From Siphonodentalium dalli (lineage: Eukaryota > Mollusca > Scaphopoda > Gadilida > Siphonodentaliidae), in contig CP136069.1 in NCBI GenBank assembly GCA_032622095.1, positions 185,245,122 to 185,309,121 on the forward strand: a stretch of DNA of 64,000 nucleotides, given 5' to 3'. A model generated the notes under the pieces. That model was not told the origin of the DNA, made no database searches, and saw only the letters and a list, made by a program, of their open reading frames with translations. A program made the translations under genes and the position numbers. Positions within the stretch are counted from its first letter, which is position 1. Every line of letters begins with the position of its first letter. Positions 24,281 to 35,518 of this stretch are shown here, one piece after another.

Positions 24281-26150
24281 GACGTGGCTATAGTGTTTCC
24301 GTTGGGCGGGAGGAATGTCCACCTTGGAATTTCCATACCAAACTCGCGGGTTTGCGTAATTACATTTGCACCCCACCACATTGGGCTTTGATTTCCCCAA
24401 ACTGTTTCCTCACATGCCTGGGTGGTAGCCTATTCTGAATAGAGCAGTAGTCGTGTAGCCATGCATGTGAACAGTTTGAGATTAAAACCCGAAAATTGCA
24501 TGATTCGGTCCGGTGTGAGAAAGTAACATTTTGAATCTGAACATGAACATTGCAATATCCTAGCTACTGGACTGCATGGCCTCAAGCTTTTCAAGTGTTC
24601 ACAATTTCCAACACGATGTCCCACTATAAGTATGGTTGGAAAATTTCCAATAGATGACCGTTTCAGATTAAAATTTTGACGGAAGGTAGGAAAATATGCA
24701 AATGTTGGTCTAAAACAACTAATGTTGTGCCAGGTATGAGATTTCCAATTACTGAACATTCTGACAAAAGTTGGGGAGGGGGAGGGGGCTGAGACACCAC
24801 CAAAAGAAATCCAGTCGCCACGTCCCTATCTGAAGGGCAATATACATGCTAATTAATTTCGCTTCCGTGCAATCTCGATAGGTATAATAATTCTAAATTA
24901 CGAAACTGTTCAATAATCCTAAATGTAGTCGTCATGTTTAGCGAAACGAAATTTACGGATACAAATAGCTAAAAGTATGCGATACTCTATCCGCGTCACA
25001 TGCGAAACCTCTCTAATAGAAAGGATTCGCAACTCACGGATAGAGAAACGGATACATTTAGATATTCGTATCCATAAAATTCGTTTCGCTAAACATGACG
25101 ACTACATTTAGGATTTGTATTTTGTACTTTAGAATTAACATACCGATTGAAATTGCACGAAGTGGCAAATGAGTTAGCATTATATCGTCTGCGGACAGAG
25201 ACATGGCCACAGGGACGTCGCGATAAGGAAGGTTGGGATGGGGGGGGTATCTCATCCCCAACTTTGGTCAAAATTTCCCAACAGTTGGTAATTTCATACA
25301 TTGTACCTGACACAACATTAAATGGAAATTTCACACTAGCAATAGGTTGAAATTCTCTCGCAGTTTGATTTTCCTACTATTCATAAGTGGGGAATTTGTT
25401 GTTTTTAGACAAACAATTGCATATTTTCTTACTTTGAGTAAAAATATTGGACTAAAATAGCCATCTGTTGGAAATTGTCCGACCTTAAGGGGAATATCGG
25501 GTTGAAAATTCCAACACTTGGAAAGCTTCTGGTCAGTCTAGATAGGATTTTGCAGTTTTCATGTTCAGATTTCAAAATGTTCTCACACCGGGCCGAACCA
25601 TGCAATTTTCAGGTTTCCATTTCAAATGTGACCCGTCATATCAAATCCCGTCGTAAGTCGGGATTTTTTACCCTGTGCCAATGCATTCTCTTATATATGC
25701 GAGTCGACCATAGGTCGCCTCGCATATATAAGAGAATGCATTGGCCTAACACTTTTTTATCATTTGTTTTTTTATAAATGTTTCTTACATATTTAGAAGC
25801 ATATAGAAGAGTGTCGTCTGCTCATGTTTTTCTGGGGCTCTGTATGGGTAAAATTATAAAATTGTTAAAGAATACAACAAAAAATTATTAAAATTGTAAA
25901 AAATTGTTAGGCCAATGCATTCTCTTATATATGCGAGGCGACCTGTGGTCGACTCGAATATATAAGAGAATGCATTGGCACAGGGTAAAAAAATCCCGAC
26001 TTACGACTGAATTTGATATGGCGGGTCACAAATGTTCTCATGTAGAGCCACACCACTAGTGATCCATTCAAAACAGGATACCGCCCTTGTCTGCGAGGGA
26101 CAAGTTAGGAAATTCAATGTCCAAGGGGGCGGGTGTGTCATGGTTACATA
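24281..26150. mobile_element. Foldback element II
   Basis: Text from about 24281 to 24830 reappears reverse-complemented at 25190-25627 and 26030-26100. An inner pair (about 24895-25010 and 25020-25130) matches around a centre near 25015, with GTCGTCATGTTTAGCGAAAC opposite its inverse. The right arm is interrupted by a GTGACCC MITE (25628-26029). Related unpaired copies occur at 2380-4600. Ends and target duplication are not resolved, and no transposase is present. Confidence 0.7.
25628..26029. mobile_element. GTGACCCGCC-family MITE nested in foldback II
   Basis: The ends are GTGACCCGTCATATCAAATC and an inverse GGCGGGTCAC. Hairpin A is at 25678-25744 and B at 25912-25978. AAAT lies on both sides. 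The opposite arm of foldback II (about 24460-24480) provides the uninterrupted equivalent of this site, which supports a 4-bp target duplication. Confidence 0.9.
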
Positions 26151-26151
26151 T

Positions 26152-26607
26152 GTGACCCGCCATATCAAATCCAGTCGTGAGTCGGGATTTTTTTACCCTG
26201 TGCCAATGCATTCTCTTATATATGCGAGTCGATCATAGGTCGCCTCGCATATATAAGAGAATGCATTGGCCTAACAATGTTTTACAATTTTAATAATTTG
26301 TTCTTGTATTCTTTAACAATTTTATAATTTCACCCATACAGAGCTCCAGACAAACATGAGCAGACGACACTCTTCTATATGCTTCTATATATGTGTGGGG
26401 CTCCCTGTAGGGTAATGGATGTTTTTTATTTTATGTCCTAAAAATTGTCAGAAACATTTATTTTTAAAAAATGATAAAAAATTGTTAGGCCAATGCATTC
26501 TCTTATATATGCGAGGCGACCTATGGTCGACTCGCATATATAAGAGAATGCATTGTCACAGGGTAAAAAAATCCCGACTTACGACGGGATTTGATATGGC
26601 GGGTCAT
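26152..26607. mobile_element. GTGACCCGCC-family MITE, interior inverted
   Basis: The left end is GTGACCCGCCATATCAAATC; the right end is GGCGGGTCAT with a mutated last base. ATAT flanks both sides. Hairpin A is at 26203-26269 and B at 26490-26556. The single-copy interior (GAGCAGACGACACTCTTC) runs opposite to the copies at 23657 and 25628, as expected for insertion in the other orientation of an otherwise palindromic element. Confidence 0.9.
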
Positions 26608-27486
26608 ATATAATAGACGCAGTGTAATCGTAACTGCTAACCGTGACTTTGCGAAACTCTCTAATGTATGTTGTTTACACATGGACTTGGACATGCTTTC
26701 ACATGAATGTATAAACTCAAAATAATGACTGAATTTTATTTCAAAGTGATCGACATGACGAACTGAGTGTTTTCTTCATGATTTGACGTCGATTTGATGT
26801 TTACGTCATGGCGCAGGAACTTTTCTTCTGATTTTTTGTGAATATAACTGCCCAAAGGTGTTCCCTGCTGCCCGTCATTGCAGATCTGTTTTCATCTGGT
26901 GGAATGTCGACTATTTGACGACTGAAATATAATACGAACTTATAGTTTTATCCGTTATGTATCCACAGCAACGGGGAAGCCTGTTCTAACCCAAGTATGC
27001 ACGGATTTATGATTAAGGCAGTGTGAAGGTAACCGCATTAGTTTATTTGTGAAAGTTAGTCAGATCCTTCACGGGCCAGGTCATATGCATGATGCTGGTG
27101 TGTCCTCCGAATTGTTATGGTGCTGTTTGGGGCCAATGTGTGCAGTTTAGAAAATGTACCTTTACCAAGTGAATTGAGATAATGCCTTTAAGAGACATCA
27201 TGAAGATACCTATTTCACAATATGTTGTATAATGTTGTTTTCCTCCATTCGATTAGGCCGCAAAAATTATAAATTATGAAAAAATAACAGTATCATACCA
27301 ATTTAGCAGGGCCCACAAACACCGTTGAAAAGCAGGACCACTTAACCATGCAGGGTGTGCATGATTTTCCAGTGAGATGCAGCTCTCTATGGGTACACGG
27401 CCTCTCCTACACCCATGAAACTTTCGATATACATAAACCACAATAAACCATACCAAATGGAACATTAGAACAGAACTGACACTTAC
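26608..27486. other. Intron or downstream flank of the cysteine-rich gene, no exon seen
   Basis: No further cysteine-rich exon with phase-1 boundaries was recognised below 27487 on the minus strand. The gene may continue through exons that cannot be seen, or beyond the left edge of the repeats. Confidence 0.35.
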
Positions 27487-27624
27487 CACAATCATTATTT
27501 CCGGCTTTCTCATACCCATCTGCACACCCACAGGTTGATTTTCCATCCTTGGCGACACATTCCGCGTTTTCTGCGACACACTCATTCTCTCCGTTGTGGC
27601 TGCAGGTTCCACCAAGTGGAATTT
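27487..27624 (-). CDS. Cysteine-rich secreted protein, exon 4 (EB/EGF-like module)
   Basis: Reading the minus strand, the exon follows an acceptor ending TTCCACAG and ends at the donor GTAAGTGT. It is 138 nt, phase 1 at both ends, and encodes one module: GGTCSHNGENECVAENAECV, then C-G-C before ADGY and a final DC. The C-x(n)-C-x-C-x-x-GY arrangement is that of EGF-like or EB (nematode/arthropod-type) modules, which usually lie outside the cell and are held by disulphides. All four exons of this gene are phase-1 symmetric, the usual sign of module shuffling. The ligand or function is unknown. Confidence 0.65.
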
Positions 27625-27651
27625 CTGTGGAACGAATGTGTTGTGTGAAAT

Positions 27652-27783
27652 ATGATTGGTTGGCACTGATATATATATATATATATGTATTGTGTGGAAT
27701 ATGATTGGTTGGCACTGAGGCCTGAGGGTGTGGAATATGATTGGTTGGCACTGAATGTGTGGCATATGATTGGTTGGCACTGA
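27652..27783. repeat. Short tandem repeat next to the exon 4 acceptor
   Basis: Four copies of ATGATTGGTTGGCACTGA with irregular spacers (an AT microsatellite between the first two) start only about 28 bp upstream, in gene sense, of exon 4. Confidence 0.8.
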
Positions 27784-27959
27784 TGTTATTGAATTTTGAA
27801 ACAGATTATAAACGGACATGCATGTACATTATTTTGTGTATGAAATGTTATAGTGCGAAAATCTAGGTCGATAACTACCAGTAAGCACATAATGCCCTCT
27901 TCGTACCCGGAAAAAGTTACTGCAGTCATGGACTTATAAACAAAGTTGTCTAATACTAT

Positions 27960-28283
27960 GTACGGGTTATAACCTTAGTATCATATGTACGGGTTATAAC
28001 CTTAGTATCATATGTACGTGTTATAACCTTAGAATCATATGTACGTGTTATAACCTTAGTATCATATGTACGTGTTATAACCTTAGTACCATAGGTACGT
28101 GTTATAACCTTAGTATCATATGTACGTGTTATAACCTTAGTATCATATGTACGTGTTATAACCTTAGTATCATATGTACGTGTTATAACCTTAGTATCAT
28201 ATGTACGTGTTATAACCTTAGTACCATAGGTACGTGTTATAACCTTAGTATCATATGTACGTGTTATAACCTTAGTATCATAT
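27960..28283. repeat. 27-bp minisatellite, 12 copies
   Basis: The unit is GTACGTGTTATAACCTTAGTATCATAT-like. Twelve exact-length copies fill 324 bp with very few differences. Because 27 bp equals nine codons, a minus-strand ORF of 135 codons (27956-28363) runs through it as a repeated TYDTKVITR peptide. It has no other coding support and lies in an intron of the cysteine-rich gene. Confidence 0.95.
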
Positions 28284-28839
28284 GTTTTATCAGTTATCAA
28301 CATCGGGTGATTAATATCATGATTGATAACACGGTAAACAACATTCACCATGGGAACTGACATGTTAAATTCGGGTGATAAATACAGTCAATTTCATTTA
28401 ATTACATAGCACCACATGGTCTTTAATGCAATTAACCGAATAGGTATTATATACCCGAAATCACGTAATACTCCCACATATGGTGTTGTTTACAGAACCT
28501 GTCTAGATATATATACCAGTCTAGTTGTTTGTTTCGATTGTTTTATTTGCGGTGCCGGTAGTTACGGTCTATTGGTCGTATTTTTGATTGTTTTTAAATA
28601 TATTGCCACATAACGAGCCCAATCTATATTAATATTTCTCAAATTAAGGTTATATCATGTTATATCATCATCTAAAATTCAGTAATGTTCAAGAATAAAA
28701 CTATTTTCTCGCCGGCAGCCCCATTCTAAACACTGCACCCATGCGTACATTCATAATTTATTCAACACAAAACATATAAGAAATGTATACCACCAACTGC
28801 CATCACCGTAATATAATAAACAAAAACCAAACATTTATC

Positions 28840-29260
28840 GGCACCCAACCTCGTCCAACAATCTGGTCATACAGTGGAATGAACTCTTAGATGACCTCAT
28901 TACTCCTAATGATAAATATACGATTTTACAATGTCTGAATGAGATGTCTCATTCCCCGAAGCCCCCTTCTTATTTCAATGTCATAAAACGCGAGACTATG
29001 CCATTCTTATGGATAGATTGCGTAACAACTGTAGCAATTCGAACTTTGACGATAAATGTATACCTGATTCACCGATGTGCTTGTGTGGTGCACCTAATGA
29101 AACTGCTTACCATTTCTTTTTTGAATGCTTCCACTACAAGCAGGTTTAACCGTTTTGATAGTGCAACGCGGGTTGGCATCCCCCAACTAACAACTGAAAC
29201 CATACCACGTGAGAGACTAATGAAACCAACATAAGAGTATTCCTTCTGCTCAGAGTTGCA
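28840..29260 (+). pseudogene. 3' fragment of a non-LTR retrotransposon ORF2
   Basis: The plus-strand frame around 28983-29145 reads RDYAILMDRLRNNCSNSNFD and then CLCGAPNETAYHFFFEC. The C-x-C-x8-H-x4-C knuckle with a preceding LR-x-x-CS is the usual terminal motif of LINE ORF2 proteins. A stop and frame break follow, and no reverse transcriptase core is present. It sits in the large intron between exons 3 and 4 of the cysteine-rich gene. Confidence 0.7.
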
Positions 29261-29721
29261 TTAAGACAAATAACCGATCAGGTCAAATTATGAATTTAGA
29301 TTTTCTTTGGCCCGTGGCGAAAAATGGCGAGAAATTTAACATGGTATATTTCTCTCTTCTTTCTCCGTGACATAATGCATTTTACCCTATGATCTTATCC
29401 TTATTCCATTCTATAAATTGTGATACTAAACGTTCGTTTCATAACAGGAAATAGTGCCAGATGACTTTTGACTTCCGGTTTTTCGTCTATTTACATTCCG
29501 TACGCTATGTGTCAAAATACTATGGCTTCCAATATTTGTCCAACAAACTATGACGAATGAAGAGTTTGAAAAGTGATTTCATTAAATATACGCCTATTTC
29601 TTTACGCGGGCAAACAACGCATAGTTACGTGAAAGGTCATCGCAGTTCTTATAGAAGTTGTTGTTAGTTTCACGTGCCATTTGTTGACTTAAGTATGTTT
29701 TAAGGAGGTTTTGGGTCATGT

Positions 29722-29882
29722 AATAAATAGAATCAACAACTCGTCCCCAGATTATAGTGGAATTTATAAAACTCCTCCAGTAAATTAGGTATGGAACAAA
29801 GGCTCGGTCCGTTCCTAATTTACTGGACTCGTTTTGTAAATTCCGTTATCAACTGGGGACTCCTTGTATGTCCTCTATTTAT
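29722..29882. repeat. Inverted-repeat element of about 160 bp
   Basis: ATAAATAGA...CAACTCGTCCCCAGAT on the left pairs with AACTGGGGACTCCTTGTATG and CTATTTAT on the right. The inner part CCAGTAAATTAGG pairs with CCTAATTTACTGG. The arms are imperfect. It is probably a small MITE. Confidence 0.7.
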
Positions 29883-30028
29883 CCTGCTGTTAATTGTAAG
29901 TTCATTTGCCCACTTCTAAGTACTGCCTGCGTACCCTCTCCCTGCCCTTTCCCCTCATCTGAGCTTTAATATTCGACGAATAGCTTGTTATGAACATATT
30001 ATTTAATATGTTTTAAACACAACATTCG

Positions 30029-30180
30029 GTTTTGGGTGATAAATATCATGTTAAATTGCATGACGTATAACATGTTAAAACAATGTTTATTCACCATGTT
30101 ATTCATCATGTTATTCATCATGTTGTTCGTTATATTTATCATGATGAATAACATGGTCATGACATGTATCACCCAAAACC
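30029..30180. repeat. Inverted-repeat element (GGTTTTGGGTGATA ends)
   Basis: GGTTTTGGGTGATA at 30029 pairs with TATCACCCAAAACC ending at 30180. Between them CATGTTATTCATCATG repeats occur. The text CGGGTGAT(T/A)AATATCATG also appears near 28303 and 28371, suggesting related fragments. Confidence 0.7.
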
Positions 30181-30215
30181 ACATATTGTGATTAATAACA
30201 TGCTAAATAACATGT

Positions 30216-31300
30216 CGACATTTTATAAGGGTAAACATGTAGGGTGGATGCTATGCTTTCGAATGATATAAAATACGTAACATGTTGTCACGTGGAATGC
30301 GATATCTATGTTCCTGTACCCATCACCAGGAATAGTCATTTGTTACTCGGAACCTGTCCTGTTCCTGTTCCTCTTCCTCTTTCCGTCTCTGTTACTCGGA
30401 ATGTTAAATCCCCACTATAACGCTATGGTGCGGATAGGTCCTACTTACTTTGATGTGAAATTTTAGTGGGGCAAAGACAATGAGAAAAATATCCGCTTCG
30501 TTCCGCACATCAAATTGACATTTTCAAGTTCTTCGACAAATCAAAATATTTCAAGATAATGCCATTATCTGCAGAATTGAAACTTGTACATAGTTATCTG
30601 AAAATATTTTAAAGATGGATTATCTCTTCCTGAATACTTTTTATATAGTTCCGGGGGAATAAAATAATAAGACGCCATCGATTAATATTGATTTGTATCG
30701 ATATTTGCTTTTATATATATATATATATATGCGATACTCAATTGGGAAATGTTTTCGTCACTATTTGTCAGAACAGACCGTCATGAAACTTTCAGCTATC
30801 TCAGACAGAGATTGAGTTCTCCCTCTTCCTACATTCCGAACGTTTCGGCGAGCCGGAGAATGTCCCAAATTGATTGTATGTATTATACCAGAACATTTGA
30901 AATAAAATCAATATTAATTAGTTTTAGATTCATGTTTATTATTTATACCATGGAAACTATATAAAACCTATTATAAGAAGAGATAGACATTCTGTAACAG
31001 TGGGTGAATGACTTGATATTGAAAAATGACCCCAATCATCATTATACTATAGTCTATTTTGCAGGAGCCAATACAACCGCGTTGTTATAATAGTTTCATT
31101 GTCTGTGTTATCGAATGTTCCAAACAGTTAGAAAGCTTATTTGTCAATGACTACGAAAATTTACACTTTGTGGAAATCTTTCGGAACTCTGCCTTAACAT
31201 CATCGCTTTATACCACCAACATCATAGCTAAATTAGCAGCGACTTACACCCACTGCAGAGAAATGTCTTCAATTTAATTGAGAAAGTGATTCACATCACT
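30216..31300. other. Intronic DNA, nothing recognised
   Basis: No exon-like segment was recognised. An (AT)n microsatellite of about 8 repeats lies near 30713. Confidence 0.4.
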
Positions 31301-31700
31301 TTAACCCTTTACCCAACAAACCGGCCATAACCGGCCAAATAAAGCTTCAACAGCCTAAAATATCTTCGGTCTGTCTCAATAGAACCATACACATATGGAT
31401 ATCATTGGAACCGGCTCCTTGACCACATTGTGATAGTTACAGTTATGCCCTGTGCCAATGCATTCTCTTATATATGCGAGTCGACCATGGGTCGCCTCGC
31501 ATATATAAGAGAATGCATTGGCCTAAAAAAAATCTTTTTTTAACACTTTTTACCATTTTTTCTTACATTCTTTAACAATTTTATAATTTTTAATGTGTTA
31601 AGCCAATGCATTCTCTTATATATGCGAGGCGACCTATGGTCGACTCGCATATATAAGAGAATGCATTGGCACAGGGCCCTTCTGTTGGGTAAAGGGTTAA
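31301..31700. mobile_element. 400-bp TTAA MITE beside exon 3
   Basis: TTAACCCTTTACCCAACA ends on both sides, hairpin A at 31455-31521 and hairpin B at 31603-31669. It is exactly 400 bp including both TTAA, as in the other complete copies. The right end lies 20 bp from the splice donor of exon 3 of the minus-strand gene. Confidence 0.92.
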
Positions 31701-31722
31701 CAAACATTGCTGCCATAGTTAC

Positions 31723-31902
31723 CTTTCACACATATCCCGTCTCTATCGACGTAGTATTCCTCGACGCATTTGCACACGCAGGTTACACAGCCTACGTGGA
31801 CTTTTGTTCTGCACGCGGCGTGGTATGTGCATTGATCGTCACCGACGTCACATTCGTCACACGTGGCCTTGCTGCAGGCGCATAGTTCATCGAGATCGAT
31901 AC
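31723..31902 (-). CDS. Cysteine-rich secreted protein, exon 3
   Basis: On the minus strand the exon follows TTTTTTCTAAG and ends before the donor GTAACTATG. It is 180 nt, phase 1 at both ends. The product segment has about twelve cysteines: LCACSKATCDECDVGDDQC, AACRTKVHVGC, CVCKCVEEYY and a final ICVK. It is denser in cysteine than the other three modules and may be a fused or diverged EB-like unit. The GC content is markedly higher than in the surrounding introns, as expected for a real exon. Confidence 0.65.
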
Positions 31903-33235
31903 CTTAGAAAAAACGTGACCAGATGTTATGAGCAAGCTAAATCACCCGGGAGACCAGTTGGCATGTGGTACCCTGTAGGACGTGAATTTCGGAGCGCAAT
32001 ATATTCGCATTTTCTGCACTGTACTGTACTTTATATGGTTGAACACCGCTGCCACTATGTGCAAAATGATCTAATGGACAATCATATTTGTTCTCGTTCT
32101 TTGGTTTTATCTCTTAAATGTAATTTGTAGTTCGCAACCTGTCTATTAGCCAGGCGTACGTGTAACAGAGGAAGTTACCTCACTCAACAGTGCACGATTA
32201 ACTGTTTAGAAGTTGTGTGCATGCCAATGCCATTCACGTATATCATACGAAATGTGTAGAACAAAGGAACAAGAAAACCATAGTCAGAAATATTCACGTC
32301 CTCGGGATCATATTATTAGGCATATATAAATTATATTGAGGCTTGGGATCTACATGTACACCTACAGTGAAACACATTATTAAGCTTGGAACAAATATTA
32401 ACTGAGAAATTTATTACCTTCACTGTTTTTGCAATGTTATAGACTTATAGTTCCCAGGTTTGGAACTAGTGGAGTATGATCTCTGTGTAGAGATCCTTGG
32501 CACAATCTAGGGGATGAGAAACCATGTCGCCACGTTCATGATAACAGGTCCATGTGTAATGGTGCAGTAACAGTAGCCTACTGCCTATACAAGTATAACG
32601 TAAGATCGCACCGAAACTGGTGACCTCAATTCCTCGCTATGTGCAAACGAGGTAAGTGTTTGCCTTCTAGCGTAAATAAGTCTTGTATTTGCCTTCCACC
32701 AATATTTAAGCAGTGTCTACCTTCAAGTACAAGTTTATGTCTTCGTGGTGGCGAAGAGCAACGACTGCCATAGCAAAAAGCCAAACTATTAACGCAAAAG
32801 AAAAGAATTCACCGGGGCAAGCCATGATTAAAAAGAAGCATCAAAATCGTGGGGTGAATTACGGATTAGCGACATCGTATATTATTGACAACGTATATTA
32901 ACAGAAACAGATTCTGATCGCATGACTGATCGGAGCCAAATCACCACGTTAGTGCGACGTCGACTTGTACGTTGTGTTAGCTGGCCGATATTACAGAGAA
33001 CATCCAAAACGAGTACGTTTCTAATCACGTTTATTCTATCCAAGTACGCAAAATAGCGAGTACGCTTTTAATCACATTTGCTCCATCGCTCATACGACAC
33101 GGCAAAATCACCCTGCCAATATACACCCTATCGATAGCGTAATAATCCAATCTTCTAAAAGCGACCAACGCTATACAGTCAGTCAGAAAATGGGTTAACG
33201 TAAACAGACCAATACAGACACACATACCACAGGTC
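31903..33235. other. Intron, nothing recognised
   Basis: No repeat or exon was recognised between exons 2 and 3 apart from the minisatellite that follows. Confidence 0.4.
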
Positions 33236-33680
33236 ATAAGGCGACGACAAATACAAGACGTGGCACGTGACCAGACCAATACAAATAAACCTACGTGGCA
33301 CGTGGTCAGACCAAGACAAAAACAAACACAGTGGGACGTTATCAGATCAAGACAACTAAACTGAGTGGCACGTGATTTGACCCAAGACATACTAAACTTA
33401 CATGATAAGTGATCAGACCAATACAAATAAACTTACGCGGCACGTGATCAGACCAATACAAATACACATACGTGGCACGTGATCAGAAGAAAATAAATAA
33501 ACTTACGCGGCACGTGATCAGAACAATACAAATAAACATACGTCGCACGGGATCAGAAGAAAACAAATAAACGTACGCGGCACGTGATCATACCAATACA
33601 AGTAAACTTACATGACACGTGATCAGACCAATACAAGTAAACTTACATGGCACGTGGTCAGACGAAGACAGATTAACTTA
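33236..33680. repeat. Intronic minisatellite carrying splice-donor-like motifs
   Basis: About twelve irregular units of 36-38 bp built on GGCACGTGATCAGACCAATAC and AAATAAACTTACG. The array abuts the donor of exon 2 (GTAAGT at 33676-33681, minus strand). Most units carry CACGTAAGTTTA or similar in gene sense, close to the true donor CACGTAAGTTAA. Confidence 0.85.
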
Positions 33681-33681
33681 C

Positions 33682-33843
33682 GTGGTACGCATTCTTTTCC
33701 AAGTGGATAGTATCCTTCGTCGCACTCACACTTCTGGGTTGGGTATCCCACTCTGGGGTAGAAAACCTTGCAGGTAGCGGTGGCCACACATTCTTTGCCA
33801 ATGATTTGTTGTTCCATGTTGCAGTGGTGCCCCGGTAACTTCT
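33682..33843 (-). CDS. Cysteine-rich secreted protein, exon 2 (EB-like module)
   Basis: On the minus strand the exon follows an acceptor ending GATTGTAG and ends at GTAAGTTA. It is 162 nt, phase 1 at both ends, with no stop. It encodes EKLPGHHCNMEQQIIGKECV, ATATCKVFYPRVG, then C-E-C-DEGYYPLGKEC. The C-x(n)-C-x5-C pattern followed by C-x-C-x-x-GYY closely parallels exon 1 and exon 4, so these are repeated modules of one protein. An extracellular matrix, shell-matrix or secreted defence role is possible, but nothing here decides. Confidence 0.7.
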
Positions 33844-34840
33844 CTACAATCGACAGGAACACAGTGTTATGTATAATCCACTGCCAATTCACATATGTAG
33901 TATTATCTCACACAAGTGCTGTCATGTTATTACATTAGCATTACGGCTTCATTGGTTCATGTATCGCATAAAAGTCACATAGTACAATAGAACAAGGCTA
34001 AACGAATATATATATACACACACACAATATGTAACATTGTGTTAAATAATTGAAAACAACAAATTTGAAACTGGTTTTAATGGCCCACTTAATTTTCGAG
34101 TCACCGATTATTTTGTTTATAGTGACTTGATATACGGTTTTAGTAACGATCTAGCTATGCCATACACTATGATTAAAATACTATAATTCATCACCATTTG
34201 AAACATCTGTGTCTCAGAAGATGCCCATAGAGAATTTACTAGAAAAAATGGCGAACACATGCAGATTTTGAAACAAATATTATGTTCCTTATATGACGAG
34301 AAAATTAGGAAATTCTATCTAAAAAACACCATCGATTCGATGAAATCAGAAATAGTAACTTGGGAATCTTACAGGATATAATGAAATCGTCTTAATGAAT
34401 TGAAGAAAAAATCAACCAGGTACTTCTCCTGGGTCCGTTGTGTCGGTGCACTCTAAACCCACACGATTTAGATGGCTACAGGTTAACCTAGTTTTATTGA
34501 GATCATAGGGAAATGTCTCTCTAATGCAGGGATAGTCGCAAATTCCTTCAATGATTTTACTCGATGTTGCCTCGATATTAGAAATTGGGTCAATTGGGTC
34601 AAATATCGGCATACATTCTTCTATCGACATAGTATCAAATGATAGTATGATAGTATGGTTATTATAACTCATCGCTGATTGCTTACTACCTGCAACGACT
34701 GAGCACGAGTATATAGTCGTCAGTTGGCAAAAATTCCAGATAAATTAACGACCTTCGGACATGGCAGTTTGCACAACAGCTAGACTTGCCAGCGTATGAA
34801 CGTATGAGCGCACCCGAAATAAATAAGAGTATTCCGAGAA

Positions 34841-34952
34841 TTACGTTAAATAATTCACTCGAGGCGAGAGACGTTTAGTTAAGGTACTCGTGCGCTAACG
34901 CGCACTCGTTTCTTACCGACGTCTCTCGCTTCTCCTGAATTATTTAACGTAA
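34841..34952. repeat. Inverted-repeat hairpin of about 112 bp
   Basis: TTACGTTAAATAATTCA pairs with TGAATTATTTAACGTAA. The inner part GAGGCGAGAGACG pairs with CGTCTCTCGCTTCTC. The loop has CGTGCGCTAACGCGCACG, itself a palindrome. Probably a small MITE, lying in the first intron of the cysteine-rich gene. Confidence 0.8.
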
Positions 34953-35069
34953 CGATCGGAACCAATTGATTACTCTCTATGTATTTTATACCATATATAT
35001 TTTAATCAACACGAAAAACTCACGGAAGTTATACACCGTCTTTAGTAATGATGGATGGCGTATACTAAC

Positions 35070-35271
35070 CTGGATAGCAATAGTGGTTGTTGTTTACCAT
35101 CTGGTAATATCCGGAGTCGCATGCGCACTTTCCAGTGACGCATGAGGAAGACTTTACGGTGCAGGGCGATGGCTTGGTGCCAATAGGACTGGCGGTACAC
35201 AGGTCACCCAGGTTGGCGGCTTCTGCCAACGCAAGAACCAAACATAAACACTGGAAAGAAACAACAAGCAT
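35070..35271 (-). CDS. Cysteine-rich secreted protein, exon 1 (signal peptide and first module)
   Basis: The ATG at 35271 (minus) opens a typical signal peptide, MLVVSFQCLCLVLALAEA, followed by NLGDLCTASPIGTKPSPC and a module ending C-A-C-DSGYYQM...YCYP. The donor is GTTAGTAT at 35069, leaving phase 1, which fits exon 2. The 201 nt after the first base give 67 codons. The bases before ATG are TTACAG, so the ATG may start directly after a 5' UTR intron; the open frame further upstream to 35352 is then non-coding. Together with exons 2-4 it forms a secreted protein of at least four cysteine-rich modules. No promoter element was recognised. Confidence 0.7.
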
Positions 35272-35518
35272 CTGTAATGATAAGAAGTATTTGCGAATTC
35301 CTCCGTATAATCTTTGTAATGTTCGAACTTGGCCGGCAACATTCCAAAACATACCAAATAGTTAGATATTCACATATTCACGGGCTTGTAGAAAAACAAA
35401 CAGAAAAAAAATATTAAATAAAACTTGCCACTTTAAAGATACGGGCGGCGTTGGCGGTGGGTATGCTGTTAACATATTCACCTCCGTCAAAGACCACCAT
35501 AAACAGAAAGAATAGTTA

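Noticed and set aside
27956-28363. 135-codon minus-strand ORF with a repeated TYDTKVITR peptide
   Set aside because: It follows from a 27-bp minisatellite whose period is a multiple of three; it lies in an intron and has no flanking coding sequence.
34412-34672. 86-codon minus-strand ORF with five cysteines between exons 1 and 2
   Set aside because: Its possible donor (GAA/GTACCT) would be phase 0 while all other exons of the gene are phase 1, and no matching acceptor frame was found. It remains an outside chance for a separate small gene.
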